Source of the DNA: Pseudomonadota bacterium
GTDB lineage: Bacteria; Pseudomonadota; Alphaproteobacteria; UBA2136; UBA6156
Reading direction: 5' to 3'
Length of the DNA stretch: 9,323 nt
Assembly (NCBI GenBank): GCA_009927255.1
Contig: RFNJ01000146.1
Location: 1 to 9,323, forward strand
Shown here: positions 1 to 5,768 of the stretch, in pieces
Layout: each line of letters starts with the position of its first letter
Position numbering within the stretch: the first letter of the stretch is position 1
Notes under the pieces: model-generated
Databases searched by the model: none
What the model saw: only the letters and a program-made list of their open reading frames with translations
Told to the model about the DNA's origin: nothing
Program-made: the position numbers and the translations under genes

Positions 1-107
1 AGCACTATCGCATTCAGTTTGCCGGTGCTGCCAACCGTGCGGCGGCGCAGAAGGTTTGTGCTGGTTTGGGTGCCAAGCAGCCGTGCTTTCCGGTGATGAT
101 GAAGTAG
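1..107 (+). CDS. C-terminal end of a probable SPOR-domain protein (partial)
   Basis: The open frame enters from the left edge (first full codon at position 3) and stops at TAG 105-107, giving 34 visible residues that begin HYRIQFAGAANRAAAQ. The pattern of an aromatic/basic strand, an Ala-rich helix containing AAAQKVCAGL, and a final strand with a second cysteine (QPCFPV) matches the end of SPOR domains. These are about 70-residue periplasmic modules that bind peptidoglycan glycans stripped of stem peptides. A SPOR protein directly upstream of nagZ is the usual alphaproteobacterial arrangement, which supports the call. Only about half of the domain is visible, so the fold call rests on a short match plus context. 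nagZ starts 7 bases after this stop, so the two are probably co-transcribed. Confidence 0.55.
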   Translation, partial: HYRIQFAGAANRAAAQKVCAGLGAKQPCFPVMMK

Positions 108-114
108 CTTTTTG

Positions 115-1167
115 ATGCAAACACGGTTGCCTTTGCTGCTTGGTTTGCGTGGCAATCGTTTAGATGATGAGGTGCGGGCATGGATGCGTGAGCGCGGCGT
201 GCCAGCAGGCTTTTTGCTCTTTGCCCGCAACATTGAAAGCCCTGAGCAGGTAGCCGCCTTGGCCGATGAACTGGCCGAAGCCTGCGGTTTTAGGCCGTTG
301 ATTGCGGTTGACCAAGAAGGTGGCCGTGTGCAGCGCCTGCACTTTGCAGGGCGCTTGCCCCCTGCGCGGCAGTTGGGGGATTGGTATGCGGTGGCGCCCG
401 AAGCCGCCTTGGAAGCAACTTTTCTGCACGGCTTTTTGCTGGCCAGTGAATTACGCGCAGTTGGCGCCAACTGGGTGCTGGGGCCGGTGCTGGATTTAGC
501 TTTGCCGCAAACCCACCAGATTATTGGCGACAGAGCCTTTGCCGCCCAACCAGAGCGCGTGGTAACTTTGGCCAAAGCGTGGGCCGATGGCGTGCGCGCA
601 GGTGGCTGCTTGCGCTGTATCAAACACGCGCCAGGCCATGGCCGTGCGGTGGCGGATAGCCATGCCGAATTGCCGATTGTGGCTGCCAGTGCCGATGAAC
701 TGTTGCACGATATGGCCCCTTTTGCTGCTTTGGCACCGCAGGTGGAAAGTGTGATGACCGCGCACATTCGCTACCCCGCGTTGGATAATGAGGTGGCAAC
801 TTACTCTGGCAAAATAATGAACATGATGCGCCAAGAATGGGGCTTTGAGGGCTTGGTATTGGCCGATGATGTGGGGATGAAGGCGCTGGATGGCGATTAT
901 TCCGCGCGGATAACACGCGCGTTGCAAGCAGGCTGCGACGTGGCGATTGCCGCGCTTTCCCAAGTGCAAGCTGGCATGGCAGGTACTTTGTTTGCGCAAA
1001 ATGATTGGGCAACGTTGCGCGATGCCGACATCCCCACCATGCAAGGCGCCAGCTTGGCGCGGTTGGATGCATTGGAAATTCCCCAACCACCCGCGCCCGA
1101 GCAAGTGGCTGAAATGCGTGCGCGCTTTTTGCGCCTGTGGGCTGACGGCCCCCGGCGGATGGGGTAA
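115..1167 (+). CDS. nagZ: Beta-N-acetylhexosaminidase NagZ (glycoside hydrolase family 3)
   Basis: A 350-residue GH3 enzyme of normal NagZ length. NagZ is a cytoplasmic enzyme that removes N-acetylglucosamine from GlcNAc-anhydromuramyl peptides during cell-wall recycling. Family signatures, numbered from ATG 115, are VDQEGGRVQ at about 65-73, GPVLDL near 123-128, IIGDRAF near 136-142, KHAPGHG at 170-176 followed by DSH at 181-183 (the catalytic histidine loop), and ADDVGM at 250-255. By alignment with known family members the first Asp of ADD (D251) should be the nucleophile. No signal peptide is seen, consistent with a cytosolic location. A TTG at 112 is also in frame directly before the ATG, but ATG 115 is the simpler start; no strong ribosome site is visible for either. 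The segment after AGCD lacks the usual H-C-N/S-G residues (it reads VAIAALSQ), a mild divergence outside the catalytic loop. Confidence 0.95.
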   Translation: MQTRLPLLLGLRGNRLDDEVRAWMRERGVPAGFLLFARNIESPEQVAALADELAEACGFRPLIAVDQEGGRVQRLHFAGRLPPARQLGDWYAVAPEAALEATFLHGFLLASELRAVGANWVLGPVLDLALPQTHQIIGDRAFAAQPERVVTLAKAWADGVRAGGCLRCIKHAPGHGRAVADSHAELPIVAASADELLHDMAPFAALAPQVESVMTAHIRYPALDNEVATYSGKIMNMMRQEWGFEGLVLADDVGMKALDGDYSARITRALQAGCDVAIAALSQVQAGMAGTLFAQNDWATLRDADIPTMQGASLARLDALEIPQPPAPEQVAEMRARFLRLWADGPRRMG

Positions 1168-1178
1168 GCTGCCCCCCG

Positions 1179-1973
1179 ATGAAGATTGTGATAACTACGT
1201 TGTTGCTGCCATTGGGCCTGTTGTTGCTGGGGCTAGCACTGCTGGCATGGCGCGCGTGGCACCATGCTGAAGGCAGCGCTGCGCACCGACGCATTGCGGT
1301 TTATGTGCTGGTGCTGTTGAGCTTTGGTTGGTGTGTAGCAATGCCAGTTACCGGCCAGTTTTTGGCCAGTATTCTCACAGAATCGGTCAAGGCCCGCGTA
1401 CTGGCGGCGGATGAAAATGTCGATGCGATTGTGGTGCTAACCGGTGGCATGGTGGATGGCGGGCCGGTGGCCGGTTGGCTGCCCAAGCCCGAAAGCATTC
1501 GCCGCTTGGCGCTGGCCTACGATGTGCAGCGGATGATTAACTTACGCGTGCCGGTGATTGTTTCGGGCGGCTATACCGAAGGCGTGCGCGCACCTTCTGA
1601 AGCCCGCGTGGTGGCCGAATTTTTTGCTCGCCACCGCAGCGAAGTAACCCCCACCGAACTTGAAGAAACTAGCACCGATACCGGCGAAAGCGCTTTGCAA
1701 CTGGCCCCCATTTTAGCCAAACGCGGCGCCAAGAATATTATTTTAGTCACCAGCGATGTGCATACGCTGCGCGCCTTAGGCGCCTTCCGCGCGCGCGGCA
1801 TTGACGCCGTGCCGTTTGCCGCGCTGGGAACAGCGCATCCGCGCGGCGCGCGCGCATGGTTGCCCAGTGTGGAAGGCCTGGGCTTGAGCACCACTGCGGT
1901 TTATGAGATGCTGGGCGTATTGGAATATTTGGCCACCGGCAAAATGAAATGGGCCGATATAACGTATAATTAA
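1179..1973 (+). CDS. DUF218 / YdcF-ElyC-SanA family membrane protein
   Basis: A 264-residue protein with two N-terminal hydrophobic segments (about residues 3-23 and 38-58) followed by a soluble DUF218 domain. The family pattern is clear: DAIVVLTGG at 82-90, VSGGY at 128-132, SEARVVAEF at 140-148, EETSTDTGESA at 162-172, TSDVHTLRALGAF at 191-203, and a terminal YEMLGVLEYLATG at 242-254. The DUF218 domain contains conserved acidic and histidine residues. Characterised relatives (E. coli ElyC and SanA) affect envelope integrity and peptidoglycan or lipid-carrier metabolism, but the exact reaction is not settled, so I assign no substrate. The gene starts 11 bases after nagZ and ends 11 bases before tatA. 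It occupies the position where scpA-scpB usually lie in alphaproteobacteria. Confidence 0.85.
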   Translation: MKIVITTLLLPLGLLLLGLALLAWRAWHHAEGSAAHRRIAVYVLVLLSFGWCVAMPVTGQFLASILTESVKARVLAADENVDAIVVLTGGMVDGGPVAGWLPKPESIRRLALAYDVQRMINLRVPVIVSGGYTEGVRAPSEARVVAEFFARHRSEVTPTELEETSTDTGESALQLAPILAKRGAKNIILVTSDVHTLRALGAFRARGIDAVPFAALGTAHPRGARAWLPSVEGLGLSTTAVYEMLGVLEYLATGKMKWADITYN

Positions 1974-1984
1974 GGAGAACGGCG

Positions 1985-2170
1985 ATGGGGATTGGTGTAA
2001 CCGAACTATTGGTGATTTTGGTCGTAATTTTCATTATTTTTGGCGCAGGCAAACTGCCCAGCGTGATGGCCGATTTGGGCAAGGGCATGAAGGCCTTTAA
2101 AAATGCCAGCGAAGGCAGCGAGGAAGCAGCTATTCCTGTCAAAAAGAAACCCCGCAAGAAAGCCAAGTAG
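1985..2170 (+). CDS. tatA: Sec-independent protein translocase subunit TatA
   Basis: A 61-residue protein with one N-terminal transmembrane helix (about residues 5-20), the FGAGKLP hinge at 19-25, an amphipathic helix (SVMADLGKGMKAFKNA), and a strongly basic tail ending KKKPRKKAK. This is TatA architecture. TatA oligomers form the pathway by which folded twin-arginine substrates cross the cytoplasmic membrane. GGAG at 1975-1978 lies 6 bases before ATG 1985, a good ribosome site. Residue 7 in the membrane-entry segment (VTELL) is Glu. Most proteobacterial TatA proteins I know have another polar or aromatic residue here, whereas TatB proteins and many Gram-positive TatA proteins have Glu. At 61 residues it is somewhat short for the family. 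tatB follows after one base. Confidence 0.92.
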   Translation: MGIGVTELLVILVVIFIIFGAGKLPSVMADLGKGMKAFKNASEGSEEAAIPVKKKPRKKAK

Positions 2171-2171
2171 C

Positions 2172-2339
2172 GTGCTGCCGGGTGTGGGCTTGGCCGAAGG
2201 GCTGGTGCTTTTGGCTATTTTGCTAATGGTGCTACGAGTGGAAGATATTGTTGCGCTGGCGCGTAAGGCCGCGTTATTTCGGGTATGGGTAGAAAACTAC
2301 TGGCGCGGCATGCTGGCTGGCTGGCGGAAAGAGGCATGA
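2172..2339 (+). CDS. tatB: Highly reduced TatB-like subunit, GTG start
   Basis: An open frame lies between tatA and tatC. Its only ATG (2103) would overlap tatA by 68 bases, whereas GTG 2172, one base after the tatA stop, gives a 55-residue protein beginning (V/M)LPGVGLAEGLVLLA. This aligns without gaps to typical alphaproteobacterial TatB N-termini (MLPGIGWSELL...): LPG, the membrane-entry Glu at residue 9, D25, A28-L29, R31-K32 and F36 all coincide. TatB is the partner of TatC in the twin-arginine receptor complex. Oddities: the conserved Gly-Pro hinge after the helix is Arg-Val (residues 22-23), the next conserved Pro is Val (27), and the long cytoplasmic helical tail is missing; the protein ends soon after a Trp-rich stretch (VENYWRGMLAGW). 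No separate ribosome site is obvious, so translation is probably coupled to tatA. The stop overlaps the tatC start. Position and the N-terminal alignment are the main support. Confidence 0.72.
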   Translation: MLPGVGLAEGLVLLAILLMVLRVEDIVALARKAALFRVWVENYWRGMLAGWRKEA

Positions 2340-3064
2340 TGAACGAGCAACCAAGCAGCCCAACTGTAACACCAGAGTGGGCTTTGCACCTGATGGATTT
2401 GCGCGGCCGCGTGCTGCGGTGTGTGCTGTTATTTTTAGTTTTTTTTGCGGTGTTTTATTTTTTAAAGGAAAAACTGCTGGCTTTTTTAGTGATTCCGCTG
2501 ACCCAAGCCGGCGTGGAAAATGTGCTGGCCCTTGGCGTCACCGAACTATTCTTCGCCTATATTCGCGTGGCAGGTTGGGCGGCTTTTTTGCTGATGCTGC
2601 CGGTGTTTTTTTTAGAAGTGTGGTTATTTATTCGCCCCGGGCTTTTTGCCAGCGAGAGAGCTTGGGTTGGCAGCTGCTTGCTGGCAGTTATTCCGCTGTT
2701 CTATGCCGGCATGGCGCTGGCCTATAGCAGTATTCTGCCGCTGGCACTGGATTTTTTTATTGGCTTCCAGCAGCAAGGCGTGCTGGCGCTGCCTGCTTTG
2801 GGCGCCTATCTAGATTTCATGCTGCTGATGATGTTGGTGTGCGGCATAGCATTTAATTTACCGCTTTTTTTAATTTTATTGGTGCGAGTGGGCGTGGTGC
2901 CGTTGGAAAAACTGGTTGCGGCACGGCGCTGGGTGCTGGTGGCCATTTTGCTGGGCGCGGCAATGCTGACTCCGCCCGACCCTTTTAGCCTTTTCCTGCT
3001 TGCTATCCCACTTTATGGGTTATTTGAGATAACCATTTTATTGATGCGCTGGAAGTGGCTTTGA
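2336..3064 (+). CDS. tatC: Sec-independent protein translocase subunit TatC
   Basis: A 242-residue polytopic protein with six predicted hydrophobic segments, as in all TatC proteins. TatC binds twin-arginine signal peptides and forms the receptor with TatB. Motifs: HLMDLRGRV at 18-26 (family HLxELRxR), FIRPGLFASE at 98-107, LPALGAYLDF in the fifth periplasmic/membrane approach at 152-161, FNLPLF at 173-178, and LTPPDPFS at 211-218. The usual FGxxFE(L/V)P signature reads CGIAFNLP, so the conserved intramembrane Glu (E170 in E. coli numbering) is Asn174 here. The start is ATG 2336 (ATGA overlap with the tatB stop) or the next codon, ATG 2339. GGAAAGAGG at 2326-2334 serves as ribosome site for either. 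Upstream extension of the frame to 2285 would overlap tatB heavily and is unlikely. Confidence 0.95.
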   Translation: MMNEQPSSPTVTPEWALHLMDLRGRVLRCVLLFLVFFAVFYFLKEKLLAFLVIPLTQAGVENVLALGVTELFFAYIRVAGWAAFLLMLPVFFLEVWLFIRPGLFASERAWVGSCLLAVIPLFYAGMALAYSSILPLALDFFIGFQQQGVLALPALGAYLDFMLLMMLVCGIAFNLPLFLILLVRVGVVPLEKLVAARRWVLVAILLGAAMLTPPDPFSLFLLAIPLYGLFEITILLMRWKWL

Positions 3065-3111
3065 TGCGCAATTCTGCTTGATTTTTGCCAAAGCGATGAT
3101 AAGGTTTTTGC

Positions 3112-4374
3112 ATGCTAGACCGTAAATTTATTCTTGAAAATATGGCGCTGATGAAGGCCAACATTGCCAACCGTGGTATGGCCGTGGATGTGGAACGTTT
3201 TGCCGCGCTGGAACAACAACGCCGCGACATGCAAAAGCAGCTGGAAACCATGCGTGCCGAAGCCAATGCGCTGGCCAAAAACAACGCGCTGAGTGTGGAT
3301 GAACGCCGCACGCGCGGTGGTGAATTGAAAAAAATGGAAGCCGAGCTGAGTGCCAGAATAGCGCCGCTGGAAGCGGACATTGAGTCAATTTATGTGGCGA
3401 TTCCGAACTTAATTTACGCCGGAAGCCCGCTGGGTGGCGAAGACGCCAGCAAAGACATTGCTCGCGGTAAACAGCCATTGCCGAAGTTTGATTTCAAACC
3501 CGCTGACCATATTACGTTGATGGAAAATTTGCAGATGCTTGATTTGGTAGCCGGCGCCAAAGTGGCAGGCAGCGGCTTTTATTATTTTACCAACATGGGC
3601 GCTTTGCTGGAATTGGCGCTGACGCGTTTTGCGTTGGACCACGTGATGAAGAGCGGGTTCAAGCCGGTCATTCCACCCGATTTAGCGCGTGATAGCCTGA
3701 TGCAAGGCGCGGGTTTTGTGCCGCGGGGGAATGAGAGTAACACTTACCACCTTGAAGATTCCGACCTGAATTTAACCGCGACCAGCGAAATTACGCTGGT
3801 GGGGCGCTATGCCGATGAGGTTGTCGACCTTACCAAAGGCCCGTTGAAAGTGGCGGGAATTTCGCATTGTTTCCGCAGCGAACGCGCGCACGGCAGCGCT
3901 ACGCGGGGGATTTACCGCGTTCACCAATTTACCAAAACCGAAATGGTGGTGGTGTGTTTGCCCGAGCAAGCCGAGGCTCTGCACCTTGAAATGCGGCGGC
4001 TGGAGCAGGAAATTTTTGATGCTTTGGAAATTCCTTATCGGGTGCTGGAAATTGCCACTGGAGACCTGGGTGCGGCAGCATTTCGTAAATTTGATTTGGA
4101 AGCTTGGATGCCGATGCGCGGTGGCAAGGGCGATTGGGGAGAGATTACAAGTACAAGTAATTGCACAGATTTTCAGGCGCGGCGGTTAAATATTAAATAT
4201 CGCGATAATTCGGGTAAATTGCAGTTTGCTTATACTTTAAATGGTACGGCGTTGTCGGTATGTCGGGCGATGATTGCTTTGGTGGAGAACCATCAGCAGG
4301 CTGATGGAAGTGTGCGCATCCCGTTGGTTTTGCAGCCATATTTGAGTGGCATGACGCATATTCGGAAGGAGTAA
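3112..4374 (+). CDS. serS: Seryl-tRNA synthetase (mitochondrial-like type)
   Basis: A 420-residue class II aminoacyl-tRNA synthetase that charges tRNA-Ser with serine in the cytoplasm. Residues about 28-95 form the expected N-terminal coiled-coil tRNA-binding arm (charged heptad-like helices). The catalytic core shows TSEITLVG at 224-231 (serine-binding TxE), motif 2 CFRSERAHGSATRG at 253-266 followed by YRVHQFTKTEM, EAWMP at 330-334, STSNCTDFQARR at 347-358, and motif 3 LNGTALSVCRAMIALVENHQ at 376-395. AAGG at 3101-3104 is 7 bases before the ATG. The motif 2 loop is one residue shorter than the common bacterial EAGSAGRDTRG form. Together with YRVHQF, KFDLEAWMP and LQFAYTLN it resembles animal mitochondrial SerRS more than typical alphaproteobacterial SerRS, judged from memory. 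All catalytic motifs appear intact, so it should be functional. It follows tatC by 47 bases. Confidence 0.96.
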   Translation: MLDRKFILENMALMKANIANRGMAVDVERFAALEQQRRDMQKQLETMRAEANALAKNNALSVDERRTRGGELKKMEAELSARIAPLEADIESIYVAIPNLIYAGSPLGGEDASKDIARGKQPLPKFDFKPADHITLMENLQMLDLVAGAKVAGSGFYYFTNMGALLELALTRFALDHVMKSGFKPVIPPDLARDSLMQGAGFVPRGNESNTYHLEDSDLNLTATSEITLVGRYADEVVDLTKGPLKVAGISHCFRSERAHGSATRGIYRVHQFTKTEMVVVCLPEQAEALHLEMRRLEQEIFDALEIPYRVLEIATGDLGAAAFRKFDLEAWMPMRGGKGDWGEITSTSNCTDFQARRLNIKYRDNSGKLQFAYTLNGTALSVCRAMIALVENHQQADGSVRIPLVLQPYLSGMTHIRKE

Positions 4375-4378
4375 ACCG

Positions 4379-5065
4379 ATGCATTTGCGCGGTTTTAAGC
4401 CAAATGCTTTGCGCATGCAGCGAATGCTGGCGAGTGTAAAAGCCGCAGGAGTGGCGGATTTGCAGGTTTTGCAGGCGATGGCGGAAGTGCCGCGGGAAGT
4501 GTTTTTAGCGCCGACTCAGGCGGTGCATGCTTATGATGATATTTGCTTGCCGATTGGGGAGATGCAAACCATTTCAATGCCAAAAGTGGTGGCGCGTATG
4601 ACCGAGCTGCTGGAAGTGAAAAGTGATGCTAAGCTATTGGAAATAGGCACAGGTTGCGGTTACCAAACCGCCATTTTATGCAAATTGGCGCGGCGGGTTT
4701 TTACGGTTGAGCGTTTAGAAAACCTCAGCAAAAACGCGGTGTTACGCTTGCAGGCACTCGGAATTAATAATTTTTCGGCAAAAGTGGCGGATGGCACGCT
4801 GGGATGGGATATTCAGGCCCCGTTTGATGGCATTATTGTGACCGCCGCTGGTGATAAAGTGCCCGACGCATTGGTTAAGCAGCTGAAGGACAATGGGAAA
4901 TTGGTGATTCCGGTGGGGCCGAATGAACAAAGCCAGCGCTTGCTGCGCGTTACCAAAATGGCGGATAACCGCCTTGTTACCGAAGATTTTGGGCCGGTGG
5001 CGTTTGTGCCGCTGATCGGCGAGCAAGGTGTTGAAAAGGTTAAGGCTTCACGCCGGATTGGGTAA
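4379..5065 (+). CDS. pcm: Protein-L-isoaspartate O-methyltransferase
   Basis: A 228-residue SAM-dependent methyltransferase that methylates isoaspartyl residues in damaged proteins, starting their repair. Visible signatures: VPREVFLAP at 37-45, DICLPIGEMQTISMP at 54-68, the SAM-binding motif LLEIGTGCGYQTAIL at 86-100, an acidic residue ending the second strand (FTVERLE at 108-114), and FDGIIVTAAGDKVP at 149-162 followed by GKLVIPVG at 173-180. The length is normal for bacterial Pcm. GGAAGGAG at 4364-4371 lies 7 bases before ATG 4379, and only 4 bases separate the gene from serS, so the two are translated from one message. The GQTIS signature has Met in place of Gly (residue 62); the Ser of TIS is kept. 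surE, the usual neighbour between serS and pcm, is absent. Confidence 0.95.
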   Translation: MHLRGFKPNALRMQRMLASVKAAGVADLQVLQAMAEVPREVFLAPTQAVHAYDDICLPIGEMQTISMPKVVARMTELLEVKSDAKLLEIGTGCGYQTAILCKLARRVFTVERLENLSKNAVLRLQALGINNFSAKVADGTLGWDIQAPFDGIIVTAAGDKVPDALVKQLKDNGKLVIPVGPNEQSQRLLRVTKMADNRLVTEDFGPVAFVPLIGEQGVEKVKASRRIG

Positions 5066-5144
5066 TGTTGCCGTAGGGTGACAGAGGGTAGAAAAATTGG
5101 CGGATTTACTTGGTTTTATGAGAGTTGCCGTGGTAGTTTAAGGT

Positions 5145-5753
5145 ATGCAACAAGAACGTGCTCCCGTGCTCAGCAACAACTTAGGCATTTGGAATGTAAG
5201 CTCTTTTTCGTTGCTTGCCGCAGGCTTTGCTGAAATGTTGGGGGGCGAAGACGATGCCGATGACCGTTTAATTCCGGTGGTTTTATTGCATCCGGATGGA
5301 TTTTTAGCGCTATCTTTTTGGGTTGCTTTGGGGTCGGTTTTGGGTGCGTTTGTGATTTATTCGGTGGGCTATTTGTTGTTTTTATTTGCCGGTGGCTGGT
5401 TGGTGCAATCGGCGGGGTTGTTGGGGGAGGGGGTGGCCCAAGGGATTGTGGCCTTGCGCGCGGTGATGGCCGACTACGCAGCGGTGATGGTGCTGGCGGC
5501 AGGATTTTCAGTAATCCCATTGCGGCTGATGGCACTGGTGAGTGGTTTTTGTTTGGTGAACCCGTTGGTGTTTGCGGCAGCGGCATTAACCGCGCGCGGT
5601 GCGCGCCAAGCCGTGCTGGCGTGGCTGCTGTGGCGCGGCGGTGTGCGCTATAAAGAATGGATTGAGAGTTATTATCACGGCCTGACCACCGTGCTAGGCG
5701 TGGGGCTTTTGCTGGTGTTTTTATTGATTTTAGCTTTGGTAACAATGGATTGA
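5145..5753 (+). CDS. YqaA/DedA-like (VTT-domain) membrane protein
   Basis: A 202-residue integral membrane protein with hydrophobic segments around residues 53-85, 110-150 and 180-200. The second half resembles the YqaA branch of the DedA/VTT family: GSVLGAFVIYSVGYLLF at 63-79, AAGFSVIPLRLMALVSG at 118-134, TARGARQAVLAWLLWRGG at 149-166, and a final GLTTVLGVG helix. DedA-superfamily proteins include lipid scramblases and carriers that recycle undecaprenyl phosphate or phospholipids; the role of YqaA members is not established, so I give none. The first re-entrant segment is unusual: where relatives have a Phe-Pro-x-Pro-type loop, this one has GGEDDADDRLIP (residues 33-44). A TAA at 5139-5141 in frame excludes an upstream start. 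ATG 5145 has AAGG too close (one base away), so GTG 5166 is an alternative start. It follows pcm after 79 bases. Confidence 0.68.
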   Translation: MQQERAPVLSNNLGIWNVSSFSLLAAGFAEMLGGEDDADDRLIPVVLLHPDGFLALSFWVALGSVLGAFVIYSVGYLLFLFAGGWLVQSAGLLGEGVAQGIVALRAVMADYAAVMVLAAGFSVIPLRLMALVSGFCLVNPLVFAAAALTARGARQAVLAWLLWRGGVRYKEWIESYYHGLTTVLGVGLLLVFLLILALVTMD

Positions 5754-5768
5754 ATGGGAGCATAGAAC

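Noticed and set aside
620..1294. A 224-residue minus-strand open frame opposite the end of nagZ
   Set aside because: Its composition (Ala, Pro, Ser, Arg) is that of an antisense shadow, it spans the nagZ/DUF218 junction, and it matches nothing I recognise.
1965..1970. A perfect TATAAT in the last codons of the DUF218 gene, 14 bases before tatA
   Set aside because: No -35 element lies at the right distance, and a transcript starting about 7 bases downstream would begin at or inside the tatA ribosome site.
2103..2171. ATG 2103 as the start of the tatB frame
   Set aside because: It would add 23 residues that overlap tatA, are basic and non-membrane, and have no TatB counterpart; GTG 2172 aligns exactly with the TatB N-terminus.
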